DNA of 64,000 nt, taken from Novosphingobium mathurense. GTDB taxonomy: Bacteria; Pseudomonadota; Alphaproteobacteria; Sphingomonadales; Sphingomonadaceae. Below are positions 17,100 through 25,644 of the stretch, piece after piece; position 1 is the stretch's first letter, and each line of letters opens with the position of its first letter. The position numbers and the translations under genes are program-made. Location of the stretch: contig NZ_FVZE01000001.1 of NCBI RefSeq assembly GCF_900168325.1, positions 434,001 through 498,000 of the forward strand. Reading direction: 5' to 3'. A model generated the notes under the pieces. The model was not told where the DNA came from and ran no database searches. It worked only from the letters and a program-made list of their open reading frames with translations.

Positions 17100-17648
17100 T
17101 TAGCGGCAGTCTTCGATGACGCGCGAAACTTCCGTCCAGCTCGGGATATGGAGCGTTGCCATGCCCGGAACTTCCACCGCGAAGCGACCGCGGCTGAAGG
17201 CCATGTCGTCAAGCAACGGGTCGCGGGTCGGGAGGCTTGTCGAAACGCCGCCCTGCACCGGATTGGCGACGAGCGTGCGTTCGCCCTGTGTGGTGCGGAT
17301 CGCCATGGAGACGGGCCCGGTGGCTGCGCCCGCGCGAATCAGCGACACCCTCTGTTGCTGCCGCTCGCAGCGCAGGATGAACTGGCCGCTGGCAAAGCTG
17401 GCGAAGGAACCGGTGGAGCTTGGGGCATATTGCCAGTCTCCGGGCGTGGCGAGGGCATCGCGCCAGTCGCTTGACGGAGGAGGCAGGGGTGCCGGTGTCG
17501 GTGCAGGGCTGGGCGAGGGACGCGCAGCCGGCTGCGGAGGGGCGGGCGCCACTTGCGGAATGCAGCCGGCAAGCGCCAGGGCGCCGACCAGAACCGGAAG
17601 GAGACGAAGTGAAGCGGGGGTGGAGCGCAGGCGCGGATTTGCCTTCAT
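17100..17648 (-). CDS. Predicted lipoprotein of unknown function
   Basis: The 182-residue protein has a lipoprotein signal (hydrophobic VLVGALALAGC, lipobox cysteine near residue 29). A proline/alanine-rich linker of about 35 residues follows, then a compact domain with SLIRAGAATGPVSMAIRT. The likely location is the periplasmic face of a membrane. I do not recognise a family with a known function. The ATG at 17648 was chosen because it places the hydrophobic segment as a normal signal; another ATG at 17678 would lengthen the N-terminus by 10 residues. It is divergent from tlyA, with about 50 bp between starts. Confidence 0.72.
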   Translation of the reverse strand: MKANPRLRSTPASLRLLPVLVGALALAGCIPQVAPAPPQPAARPSPSPAPTPAPLPPPSSDWRDALATPGDWQYAPSSTGSFASFASGQFILRCERQQQRVSLIRAGAATGPVSMAIRTTQGERTLVANPVQGGVSTSLPTRDPLLDDMAFSRGRFAVEVPGMATLHIPSWTEVSRVIEDCR

Positions 17649-17696
17649 GGTCCCGGTATGGAATGACAATCGCTTCATCTCAAGTACCCAGGCCCG

Positions 17697-18479
17697 ATGA
17701 CTGACCCATCTGCGCAACTATCTATCGGAAAAACAAAGCCCGCGCCCAAGGTGCGTGTCGACCAGATGCTGGTCGACCGCGGCCTCGCGGAAAGCCGGAC
17801 CCGTGCACAGGCTCTCGTGCTGGCCGGGCTCGTCTTTTCCGGGGAAACCAAGATTGCAAAGCCGGGACAGAGCCTGCGTGGCGACGTGCCGCTGGAAGTA
17901 CGCGGGCGAGATCACCCCTGGGTTTCGCGTGGAGGCATCAAGCTCGCCCACGCCATCGAGCATTTCGGCCTCGATCCGGCCGGCGCCATTGCCATGGACA
18001 TCGGCAGTTCGACCGGCGGCTTCACCGATGTCCTGCTGACGAACGGGGCGAGCCGGGTCTTCGCGGTCGATTCCGGGACCAACCAGCTCGCGTGGAAACT
18101 GCGGCAGGACCCGCGGGTGACGGTTCTGGAGCAGACTTCTGCGCGTATTCTCACGCCTGAGCTTATAGATGCGCCTTGCAACTGGGTGGTCTGCGATGCC
18201 AGCTTCATCGGACTTGCCAAGGTTCTTGAAGTGCCCCTGCGCCTCGCTGCCCCCGCTTGCCGGCTCGTCGCCCTGATAAAGCCGCAGTTCGAGGTCGGCC
18301 GAAACGAAGTGGGCAAGGGCGGGGTCGTGCGCGATCCGGCCCTGCACGATCGTGTCTGCGCCGAAGTGCGCGAGTGGCTAGAGGGCGAAGGATGGCAAGT
18401 AGAAGGTATTGTCGAAAGCCCGATCAAGGGGCCCGAAGGCAATGTGGAGTTTCTCGTTTCGGCACGCAGAGGCGTCTAA
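17697..18479 (+). CDS. tlyA: TlyA-family rRNA 2'-O-methyltransferase
   Basis: The 260-residue protein has an N-terminal S4 RNA-binding domain (about residues 20-80, RVDQMLVDRGLAESRTRAQAL). An FtsJ-like Rossmann methyltransferase follows, with the SAM motif AMDIGSSTGGFTDVLL near residue 100 and ALIKPQFEVG. TlyA proteins methylate 2'-hydroxyls of cytidines in 16S and 23S rRNA and influence capreomycin sensitivity; the old name hemolysin A is misleading. Residues 1-20 are a Lys/Pro-rich extension. Confidence 0.92.
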   Translation: MTDPSAQLSIGKTKPAPKVRVDQMLVDRGLAESRTRAQALVLAGLVFSGETKIAKPGQSLRGDVPLEVRGRDHPWVSRGGIKLAHAIEHFGLDPAGAIAMDIGSSTGGFTDVLLTNGASRVFAVDSGTNQLAWKLRQDPRVTVLEQTSARILTPELIDAPCNWVVCDASFIGLAKVLEVPLRLAAPACRLVALIKPQFEVGRNEVGKGGVVRDPALHDRVCAEVREWLEGEGWQVEGIVESPIKGPEGNVEFLVSARRGV

Positions 18480-18558
18480 CGATTGCACCTTTGCTCCAGC
18501 CGTTACACAAATTGCCTAATCTTCATGGTCTCTTGGTGATTCGGGGGTGAATGCGGGG

Positions 18559-19113
18559 ATGAACCTGCTTGCTTCGTCAGGTCAGTTGCGTGCCAGTTTT
18601 GCGCGATGGGCTTTGGTCTTCGTGCCGGCACTTGTGCTGCTCGGCTTTCTTTCCGGCAAAATGGCCCAGTCCGGGCCGGACAATCCGTGGTTCGCCGCGC
18701 TGGTGAAGCCGGAGGTCTATCCGCCACCGGCAGCCTTCGGCATCGTCTGGACCATTCTCTACGTCCTGATGGGCCTTGCGCTGGCGATGGTGGCTGCCGC
18801 TCGCGGAGCGCGGGGACGCGGGATCGCCGTTCTCGTCTTCGCCGTGCAATTCGCCTTGAATCTCGCGTGGTCGCCGGTTTTCTTCGGTGCGCACCAGATC
18901 ACCGGCGGACTGATTGTGATCGCGGTGCTCGATGTGCTGGTCCTGCTTACGGCGGTCCTGTTCTATCGGGTTCGGCCGATCGCGGCGGCGTTGCTGGTGC
19001 CGTATCTCGCGTGGATTCTCTTCGCGACCTATCTCAATTACGCGTTCCTCGAAGCCAATCCCAAGCTGGACGGCGTAGACGTTGTGCCCGCGGTTGAGCG
19101 TTTCGAGATCTGA
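18559..19113 (+). CDS. tspO: TspO/MBR-family membrane protein
   Basis: The 184-residue protein has five predicted membrane helices and the family signatures: KPEVYPPPAAFGIVWTILYVLMG near the second helix, and a Trp/Asn-rich FALNLAWSPVFFGAHQ. TspO proteins bind tetrapyrroles and sterol-like ligands. In alphaproteobacteria they influence tetrapyrrole-related gene control. The ATG at 18559 follows a GGGGGTGA element; a GTG at 18547 is also possible. It is just downstream of tlyA on the same strand and followed by ubiK. Confidence 0.9.
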   Translation: MNLLASSGQLRASFARWALVFVPALVLLGFLSGKMAQSGPDNPWFAALVKPEVYPPPAAFGIVWTILYVLMGLALAMVAAARGARGRGIAVLVFAVQFALNLAWSPVFFGAHQITGGLIVIAVLDVLVLLTAVLFYRVRPIAAALLVPYLAWILFATYLNYAFLEANPKLDGVDVVPAVERFEI

Positions 19114-19154
19114 TCCCCCTTGCGCCGCGTTTCGGCGCGCACCATCATAGGGCC

Positions 19155-19409
19155 ATGCAAAGCGAAAATCCTTTCATCGCCGACTTCGTCAAGATGATGA
19201 ACAGCGCCGCCGGCACGTTTGCGGGCATGACGCGTGAAGCCCGTGATTCCGCCAAGGAGCGGTTCAAGGAGCTCATGGGCGACATGGACTTCGTCACTCG
19301 CGAGGAATTCGACGCCGTCAAGGAAATGGCCGCGACCGCGCGCGAGGAGACCGAGACTCTGAAGAAGCAGGTCGCGGCTCTCGAGGCCAAGCTCTCCGCC
19401 AAGGGCTGA
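19155..19409 (+). CDS. ubiK: UbiK-family ubiquinone biosynthesis accessory factor
   Basis: An 84-residue protein of the BMFP/UbiK (formerly YqiC) family. An N-terminal amphipathic stretch (NPFIADFVKMMNSAAG) is followed by a DFVTREEFDAVKEMA segment and a coiled-coil C-terminus (residues 50-80, with AALEAKLSAKG at the end). UbiK helps the cytoplasmic ubiquinone synthesis complex and can fuse membranes in vitro. Length is normal for the family. It lies between tspO and a small membrane protein gene, all in the same direction. Confidence 0.9.
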   Translation: MQSENPFIADFVKMMNSAAGTFAGMTREARDSAKERFKELMGDMDFVTREEFDAVKEMAATAREETETLKKQVAALEAKLSAKG

Positions 19410-19432
19410 CCGGTCCATCGGACGCAGATCCG

Positions 19433-19954
19433 GTGACGGCCTTCATTCTCATATTGTTCTGCATCGTGGCGCTGGCCTTGGGGCTGGCGCTCGGTCGTCG
19501 TGCGCACCTGCGTTGGCCGAAAACGATGCCGCGCTGGATGCCGGCGGCCGTCCTCGTGCCCGGTCTCCTGCCGCTTTCCTGGCACTTTCGCAGCATTTCC
19601 GACTTCATCGCCCCGGTGACCGGCGTCATCGACCGCAGCGGCGCGGCTGGCGAGCTGGAAGCGCTGGCCCTCGGTCTGCCATTCGCGATTCTTGCCCTGT
19701 GGGGCATTGCGATCCTCATCACGCGGCGCTTGCCTGCCTTTGCGGCCTTTTTTCCGGCCCTGGCGACTTTGTTCTATCTTGTCGGAGCAGCGCAGGCAGC
19801 GCCTCTCGTGGGAGAAGTCATCGCCGCGCGCGGGGACTGGCACGACCTGCTGATCGCTGCGCAGGTCCCGGCAACACTGGCCGTCTGCGGTTTCCTGTGG
19901 GGTGCGCTTGGGCGCGCGCGCGTGTTCGCGTCCTGGGCCTTGCGGCAGAGGTGA
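19433..19954 (+). CDS. Hypothetical membrane protein
   Basis: The 173-residue protein has about four or five hydrophobic segments (near residues 1-20, 35-50, 75-95, 100-125 and 145-160). Between them are RR and RWPK charged turns, so an inner-membrane location is likely. No catalytic motif is visible. It begins on a GTG 23 bp after ubiK and probably shares its transcript. A link to ubiquinone or envelope function is only suggested by position. Confidence 0.65.
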   Translation: MTAFILILFCIVALALGLALGRRAHLRWPKTMPRWMPAAVLVPGLLPLSWHFRSISDFIAPVTGVIDRSGAAGELEALALGLPFAILALWGIAILITRRLPAFAAFFPALATLFYLVGAAQAAPLVGEVIAARGDWHDLLIAAQVPATLAVCGFLWGALGRARVFASWALRQR

Positions 19955-20000
19955 TCGCCGGCGGCTTGCCCCATCCGGTCAACCGTAGCACAGGGGCGTC

Positions 20001-20600
20001 ATGCAGCTTCGCGCCCCTGCCATAGTCTGTTCCACCAGAGCGCATGGCGAAACGGCCGTGATCGCCCGCCTCCTGACAGAGGATAACGGAATCGTCGCGG
20101 TCTATGTCGCGGGGGGAAGGGGACGCCACCTGCGCCCCGTGGTCATTCCGGGCAACGTGGTCGATGCCGAGATCCGCGCTCGTTCGGAGAGCCAGTTGCC
20201 CTACGCAAGGCTCGAACTGCTCGAGAGCCGCGGGCCGTGGCTGAGCGAGCCGCTGCCTTCCGCGGCGATTTCCTGGGTCACCGCGCTCACTGCGATCGCC
20301 TTGCCCGAGCGGTATCCCTATCCCGCACTCTATCAGGCCTTGTCCGCCTTGCTCGACGCGATCTGCGTCGCGCCTTCGGCGCGGGGCTGGGCCTTGCCAC
20401 TGCTGTCGTACGAGGTCCTGCTGCTGCGCGAACTTGGCTACGGGGTGCCGGTGGACCGGCCGCAGGACGAGGATTGGGATGCCATCCTTGGTACTTTCGA
20501 CAGTCTTGGGCGCGAACTTGCACGGTATCCGCTTGCTGATCGGCGCAGAGACGTTATGGCGGCGCGCGACCTGCTGCGTGAGCGGCTGGCACGTATCTGA
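20001..20600 (+). CDS. recO: DNA repair protein RecO
   Basis: RecO works with RecR to load RecA onto SSB-coated gaps. The protein begins with the OB-fold pattern ([34 protein letters not shown]) and has the helical C-terminal part with [14 protein letters not shown]. At 199 residues it is shorter than usual (about 230-250), mainly in the C-terminal region, and I see no zinc-finger cysteine cluster. It is followed after 26 bp by leuB. Confidence 0.88.
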   Translation: MQLRAPAIVCSTRAHGETAVIARLLTEDNGIVAVYVAGGRGRHLRPVVIPGNVVDAEIRARSESQLPYARLELLESRGPWLSEPLPSAAISWVTALTAIALPERYPYPALYQALSALLDAICVAPSARGWALPLLSYEVLLLRELGYGVPVDRPQDEDWDAILGTFDSLGRELARYPLADRRRDVMAARDLLRERLARI

Positions 20601-20626
20601 AGCTGGAAGACGAGTCTGGAGACGCC

Positions 20627-21670
20627 ATGCGCATCGCGGTTTTTGCAGGAGACGGAATCGGTCCCGAGGTCACCGAACAGGCGGTGCGCGTGCTCGAGAA
20701 GCTGGACCTGCCGGGCCTCGAACTGGTCGAAGGCGATGTCGGCGGTGCTGCCTACTACAAGCATGGCCACCCGCTGCCGCAGCAGACTCTGGACATCGCC
20801 CGTTCGTGCGAAGCGATCCTGTTCGGCGCCGTGGGTGACTTCTCCTGCGACAATCTTGAACGTCACCTGCGCCCGGAGCAGGCCATCCTTGGCCTGCGCA
20901 AGGAACTGGGGCTGTTCGCGAACCTGCGCCCGGCGCGCGTGTTCCCGGGTCTCGAGGACCTGACGACGCTGCGCCGCGAAGTCGCGCAGACCATCGACCT
21001 GCTGATCGTGCGCGAACTCAACGGCGACGTCTACTTCGGCGAGAAGGGCATCCGTACGCTGGAAGACGGCCGCCGCCAGGGCTGGGACATGATGTCCTAT
21101 GCCGAGGACGAAGTGCGCCGCATCGCCCATTCCGGTTTCAAGGCCGCGATGACGCGGGGCAAGAGGCTGACTTCGGTCGACAAGGCCAACGTGCTGGAAA
21201 CCTCGCAGCTTTGGCGCGACGTGGTGATCGAGGTCTCGGCCGAGTATCCCGAAGTCGAACTGAGCCACATGTACGTCGACAATGCGGCGATGCAGCTCGT
21301 CAAGAATCCGGGCCAGTTCGACGTCATCGTCACCGGCAACCTGTTCGGCGACATTCTCTCCGATCAGGCCAGCATGTGCGTCGGCTCGATCGGCCTGCTC
21401 GCCTCGGCCTCGCTGGCCGAAGGCTCTTTTGGCCTTTATGAGCCGATTCACGGTTCGGCACCGGACATCGCAGGCAAGAACCTTGCCAATCCGATGGCGA
21501 CGATCCTTTCTGCGGCCATGCTGCTGCGCCACAGCCTCGGCCTCGAAGCCGAAGCGGCGCGCATCGAGGCCGCGGTGGCCAAGGCGCTTGCCGATGGCAT
21601 CAAGGGCGGCGACCTTGGCGGCAGCGCCGGCACGCGGGAAATCGGTGACGCCGTCGTCGAACGGTTGTAA
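20627..21670 (+). CDS. leuB: 3-isopropylmalate dehydrogenase
   Basis: LeuB oxidises and decarboxylates 3-isopropylmalate to 2-oxoisocaproate with NAD+. The 347-residue protein has the isocitrate/isopropylmalate dehydrogenase signatures: [10 protein letters not shown] at the N-terminus, [17 protein letters not shown] (substrate contacts), the metal-binding [12 protein letters not shown] near residue 240, and [17 protein letters not shown]. It follows recO and precedes a polyprenyl-linked glycosyltransferase gene. The other leu genes are not in the window. Confidence 0.96.
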   Translation: MRIAVFAGDGIGPEVTEQAVRVLEKLDLPGLELVEGDVGGAAYYKHGHPLPQQTLDIARSCEAILFGAVGDFSCDNLERHLRPEQAILGLRKELGLFANLRPARVFPGLEDLTTLRREVAQTIDLLIVRELNGDVYFGEKGIRTLEDGRRQGWDMMSYAEDEVRRIAHSGFKAAMTRGKRLTSVDKANVLETSQLWRDVVIEVSAEYPEVELSHMYVDNAAMQLVKNPGQFDVIVTGNLFGDILSDQASMCVGSIGLLASASLAEGSFGLYEPIHGSAPDIAGKNLANPMATILSAAMLLRHSLGLEAEAARIEAAVAKALADGIKGGDLGGSAGTREIGDAVVERL

Positions 21671-21716
21671 CAGGCGCAGGACTTGCCGAGGGTAGTCCAA
21701 TAGAAACGTGGGGCGC

Positions 21717-22892
21717 ATGAACATTACTCGTTCCGATCTTGCTCAGGCCGTGGACGTCGCCGCGCAGCCGCTCGAACTGGCGATCGTGCTGCCGACGTTC
21801 AACGAACGGGGCAACGTCGCCGGCATGGTCGACCGGCTCGATGCCGCGCTCAAGGGCGTGGTCTGGGAAGCCATCTTCGTTGACGACAACAGCCCGGACG
21901 GCACTTCCGACGAGGCGCGTCGGCTGTCGCTGAAGGACCCGCGCGTGCGCTGCATCCAGCGCATCGGGCGTCGCGGCCTGGCGAGCGCGGCGATCGAGGG
22001 CATGTGCTCGACCGCTGCCCCCGTGGTGGCGGTGATGGATGCCGATCACCAGCACGATCCGGAACTGCTGCCCCAGATGCTCAAGGCCGTGCAGTCGGGC
22101 GAGTACGATCTTGCCTATGCCTCCCGCTTTGCCGAAGGGGCGAGCACCGAGGCCTGGGGCCGTCCCGACCGGGTCAAGGCATCGGGCATTGCCAACAGGA
22201 TCGCCAACAAGGTGACCGGGGTCGAACTGACAGACCCGATGAGCGGCTATTTCATGCTGCGCACACAAACCCTGCGTGCCGACGCCCACCGGCTGTCGGG
22301 CGTGGGCTTCAAGATCCTCCTCGACATCCTTGCAACGGTCGACCGGCCGCTGCGGGTCAAGGAATTCCCTCTCCACTTCGCCGCCCGCGCGGAAGGCGAA
22401 AGCAAGCTGGACCAGACCGTCGTGTTCGAATTCCTCATCGGTCTTTATGACAAATGGCTGGGCCGGATCATTCCGACTCGCTTTGCACTGTTCGGCACTG
22501 TCGGTGCGATGGGCGTCGTCGTACAGCTCGCCGCGCTGTGGATGATGCTCCACGTCGTGTTCCGCGAGCGTTTCGTCTACGGCAACTGGTCGGAAAGCGC
22601 GACCTTCAACGTGGCGAACACCATCGCCGCCGTCGTGGCGATGACGTTCAACTTCGTGCTCAACAACGAACTGACTTATTCGGACAAGCGCCTGCGCGGC
22701 TTTGTTCCGCTTATGCGGGGCTGGGCGCAGTTCGGCGTGACCTGTTCGCTTGGCCTGCTCACCAACATCGGCTCTGCGGCCATGCTCAAGACCATGGGCT
22801 TTCATGACGTGGTCGCGGTCGTGACCGGCATTATCCTGGGCTCGGTCTGGAACTTCGCACTTTCGTCCAAGTTCGTCTGGGGCAAGTACTGA
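21717..22892 (+). CDS. GT2 polyprenyl-phosphate glycosyltransferase fused to a GtrA domain
   Basis: The 391-residue protein has an N-terminal GT2 domain (about residues 20-245). It contains VLPTFNERGNV, the DDNSPDGT nucleotide-sugar site and the metal-binding MDADHQHDP, and resembles dolichol-phosphate mannose synthase. The C-terminal GtrA-like part (residues 260-385) has four membrane helices. Such enzymes put a sugar on a lipid carrier and may flip it. The gene faces a GT39 glycosyltransferase that uses lipid-linked sugars; the two share a terminator, so they may act in one pathway. The ATG at 21717 has a nearby GGGG; a GTG at 21708 is possible. Confidence 0.88.
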   Translation: MNITRSDLAQAVDVAAQPLELAIVLPTFNERGNVAGMVDRLDAALKGVVWEAIFVDDNSPDGTSDEARRLSLKDPRVRCIQRIGRRGLASAAIEGMCSTAAPVVAVMDADHQHDPELLPQMLKAVQSGEYDLAYASRFAEGASTEAWGRPDRVKASGIANRIANKVTGVELTDPMSGYFMLRTQTLRADAHRLSGVGFKILLDILATVDRPLRVKEFPLHFAARAEGESKLDQTVVFEFLIGLYDKWLGRIIPTRFALFGTVGAMGVVVQLAALWMMLHVVFRERFVYGNWSESATFNVANTIAAVVAMTFNFVLNNELTYSDKRLRGFVPLMRGWAQFGVTCSLGLLTNIGSAAMLKTMGFHDVVAVVTGIILGSVWNFALSSKFVWGKY

Positions 22893-22970
22893 GCAGAGAG
22901 AGGTTCCGGGCGGATCGGCACGAGAGCGCCTGTCCCAACCGGCGCTCAGGCACCAAATCAGTGATCAGAG

Positions 22971-23011
22971 AAAAAGGGGCTCCGCGCGTATTGGCGCGGG
23001 GCCCCTTTTTT
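22971..23011. terminator. Shared bidirectional terminator between convergent glycosyltransferases
   Basis: AAAAAGGGGC-T-CCGCGC pairs with GCGCGG-G-GCCCCTTTTT with one internal T/G mismatch and a 6-nt loop. A/T runs at both ends give a U-tract in each direction. Confidence 0.9.
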
Positions 23012-23023
23012 ATGGCGTGGCGA

Positions 23024-24304
23024 TCAGCGCCAGCCGGGTAGCCACATCCAGAAATTGTAGACGTCCTTGGGCAGCGGCAATCCCGAAAGGATCGGGAAGA
23101 ACAGCACGAAAAAGCCGAGCGCGAGGACGATGGTCCCGGTGCCGATGCGCTGCCAGCGGCCCTTGCTCGCCCACATCGCATCGAGCGCAAGCGCGAGCAC
23201 GCCCATGAGGAACGCACCGGGCAGGAGGTAGTGGTAATAGAACTGCACCGGCTTGGCGTTGTAGATCCACACGCCCAGCGTCGCGGCGTAGAGCAGGACG
23301 AAGACCAGTACGTCGTGGCGCTTTTGGTAGATCGCGGCGCCGATGCCCCAGAGCAGGGCGAGCAGGCCGACCATCATCGAGAAGGGATTGCCCAGCATGA
23401 CGATGCCGCGCTGGGTATCCTTGACCGTTTCGAACAGGTACCAGATCACCCGCAGGTCGCCGACCCACTGGTACCATACGCTGCGGTAGGGGTGCGGTTT
23501 CTTCACGCTTTCCTGCAGGCGCAGCATGTACTCGTGCTGCTTGAGGAAGCCGAAGGGAGAGACCGGACGGTCGGTGTAGAACATCGCCGGCGCGTAAGTG
23601 GCCCAGTAAACCGCGAGCGGGAACAGGCCGAGCCAGAATGCCGCCTCGATGAGCGAGATGCCCTTGACCGGTCCGCCCTTTGGGCGCCCGGCAAAGGTCA
23701 GGCCGTTTTCGCGGATCCACAGGACGAGGAAACACAGGCCCGGCAGCATGACGGCCGGGGCACTCGTCCACTTTGCCGCGATCGACAGGCCCAGCGCTAG
23801 GCCCGAAAGCAGCAGCCGGAAACGCCCGGCCGCTTTCGAACCGGAACGCAGGGCCGCCGCGAACTGCCACAGGCCGACCATGCAAAGACCTGCCTCGATC
23901 ATGTCCAGCATGGCGATGCGGCTCTGGACGAACCACATGAAGTTGGTCGCCAGCAGCATCATTGCCGCCAGCGTTGCCGCGCGGCGATGCGAGGCATGCC
24001 ACATGAGCCGCCCGAAGCCGAACAGGCCCAGCGCGCCGAACAGCGCCGAGGGCAGTCTCCAGCCGATCGGGCGATCGCCCAGGAAGTGGATCGACGTGGC
24101 GATCACTTCCTTCGCGAACATCGGGTGTTCGCGGTTCGCCGGGATCAGGTCCAGCAGTTTCAGCGATGCCGGAACGTAGTGGATTTCGTCGAAGTAGTAT
24201 CGCCCCGGCAGGTGGATGCGCCAGAGCAGCAGGGCAAGGAATCCGAGCGCGATGAACAGGCACCAGCCGAGCGGATCACGGTCTTTGCGGGGAGCGAGCG
24301 GCAT
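23024..24304 (-). CDS. GT39-type (PMT family) membrane glycosyltransferase
   Basis: The 426-residue protein has about ten membrane helices and the PMT-type loop with the acidic pair in RYYFDEIHYVPA (about residue 38), followed by NREHPMFAKEVI. These match protein O-mannosyltransferases and related lipid-carrier-dependent enzymes. It moves a sugar from a polyprenyl phosphate onto a protein or glycan at the outer face of the inner membrane. I start at the ATG at 24304, since the upstream extension to 24430 reads like intergenic DNA; either start is possible. It is divergent from metZ. Confidence 0.85.
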   Translation of the reverse strand: MPLAPRKDRDPLGWCLFIALGFLALLLWRIHLPGRYYFDEIHYVPASLKLLDLIPANREHPMFAKEVIATSIHFLGDRPIGWRLPSALFGALGLFGFGRLMWHASHRRAATLAAMMLLATNFMWFVQSRIAMLDMIEAGLCMVGLWQFAAALRSGSKAAGRFRLLLSGLALGLSIAAKWTSAPAVMLPGLCFLVLWIRENGLTFAGRPKGGPVKGISLIEAAFWLGLFPLAVYWATYAPAMFYTDRPVSPFGFLKQHEYMLRLQESVKKPHPYRSVWYQWVGDLRVIWYLFETVKDTQRGIVMLGNPFSMMVGLLALLWGIGAAIYQKRHDVLVFVLLYAATLGVWIYNAKPVQFYYHYLLPGAFLMGVLALALDAMWASKGRWQRIGTGTIVLALGFFVLFFPILSGLPLPKDVYNFWMWLPGWR

Positions 24305-24435
24305 CGGTTTTGCGGGATAGGGGGGAACGTCCCCTCCTTCAAGGGGACGCCAAACTTGTGCGGTGGACGAACTCGGGTCTCGCCATCGATGCATTCGCTT
24401 GCGCTGTGCCCTGAGCGAATCTAGAGGCATGAGCC
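24305..24435. promoter_or_regulatory. Divergent intergenic region GT39 / metZ
   Basis: About 130 bp between the two divergent start codons. It contains the inverted repeat GGGGGGAACGTCCCC near 24320-24334, a possible control site. If the glycosyltransferase starts further upstream (24394 or 24430), part of this region is coding. Confidence 0.4.
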
Positions 24436-25644
24436 ATGAAACGCACTACCGGACAGGACCGAGCCAAGACCTCTCAATGGCGCCCCGCCACCCGCGCAAT
24501 TCGCGGTGGAACATGGCGCTCGGAAATGGGTGAGACGAGCGAGGCGCTCTTCCTCACCTCGGGCTACTGCTACGACGATGCCGCGACGGTTGCCGCGCGC
24601 TTCGCCGGCGAGCAGGACGGCATGACCTACTCGCGCCTGCAGAACCCGACGGTGGCGATGCTGGAGGAACGCATTGCCCTGCTCGAAGGGGCAGAGGCGT
24701 GCCGTACGCAGGCTTCCGGCATGGCGGCGATGACCGCTGCCCTGCTGTGCCAGCTGTCCGCGGGCGACCACATGGTGTCCGCACGTGCCGCCTTCGGTTC
24801 GTGCCGCTGGCTGGGCGACAGCCTGCTGCCGCGCTTCGGGATCGACGTGACCGTGATCGACGCGACCGACAATGCGGCATGGGAAGCGGCGATCCGCCCC
24901 AACACCAAGGTCTTCTTCTTCGAGACGCCGGCGAACCCGACGATGGACGTCGCCGACCTGGAGTACATCTGCGGCCTTGCCCGTTCGCGCGGGATCACCA
25001 CGGTGATCGACAATGCCTTCTGCACGCCTGCGCTGCAGCGCCCGCTCGAATGGGGCGCGGATGTCGTTGCCTATTCGGCCACCAAGCTGATGGACGGACA
25101 GGGGCGCGTCCTTGCCGGCGCCGTGTGCGGCAGCGAGGAATTCATCAACGAGAAGCTGCTTCCGTTCCAGCGCAACACCGGGCCGAACCTTTCGCCGTTC
25201 AACGCGTGGGTCGTGCTCAAGGGCCTCGAGACGCTCGACATGCGCGCCAAGAAGCAGAGCGAGAACGCGCTCAAGGTCGGTCAGTTCGTCGCCGGGCGCG
25301 TGCCCAAGATCCTGCATCCCTGGCTGGACGGCCACCCGGGCCAGGCTCTCGCGCACAAGCAGATGGATGCCTGCGGCCCCATCTTCAGCTTCGTGCTCGA
25401 TGGTGGTCGCGAGCAGGCCCATGCGTTGCTCGATGCCCTCGAACTCATCGACATTTCGAACAACATCGGCGACTCGCGGTCGCTGATGTGCCACCCGGCC
25501 TCGACCACCCATCACAACATGGGCCCGGAAGGCAGGGCGGCCATGGGCGTTTCCGAAGGAATGCTGCGTATCAATGTCGGCCTGGAAGACCCGGACGACC
25601 TGATCGAGGACCTCGACCAGGCCCTGACCAGGGCGGGGCTCTGA
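24436..25644 (+). CDS. metZ: O-succinylhomoserine sulfhydrylase
   Basis: MetZ makes homocysteine from O-succinylhomoserine and sulfide in direct-sulfhydrylation methionine synthesis. The 402-residue Cys/Met-metabolism PLP enzyme has YSRLQNPTVAMLEERIA, QASGMAAMTA, FETPANPTMDVADL and VIDNAFCTP. The cofactor lysine is about Lys217 in YSATKLMDGQGR. Cystathionine gamma-synthase is the main alternative, but the sequence around ATRAIRGGTWRSEMGETSEALFLTSGY, seen here near the N-terminus, is characteristic of MetZ. It runs into a histidine kinase gene without a gap. Confidence 0.92.
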   Translation: MKRTTGQDRAKTSQWRPATRAIRGGTWRSEMGETSEALFLTSGYCYDDAATVAARFAGEQDGMTYSRLQNPTVAMLEERIALLEGAEACRTQASGMAAMTAALLCQLSAGDHMVSARAAFGSCRWLGDSLLPRFGIDVTVIDATDNAAWEAAIRPNTKVFFFETPANPTMDVADLEYICGLARSRGITTVIDNAFCTPALQRPLEWGADVVAYSATKLMDGQGRVLAGAVCGSEEFINEKLLPFQRNTGPNLSPFNAWVVLKGLETLDMRAKKQSENALKVGQFVAGRVPKILHPWLDGHPGQALAHKQMDACGPIFSFVLDGGREQAHALLDALELIDISNNIGDSRSLMCHPASTTHHNMGPEGRAAMGVSEGMLRINVGLEDPDDLIEDLDQALTRAGL

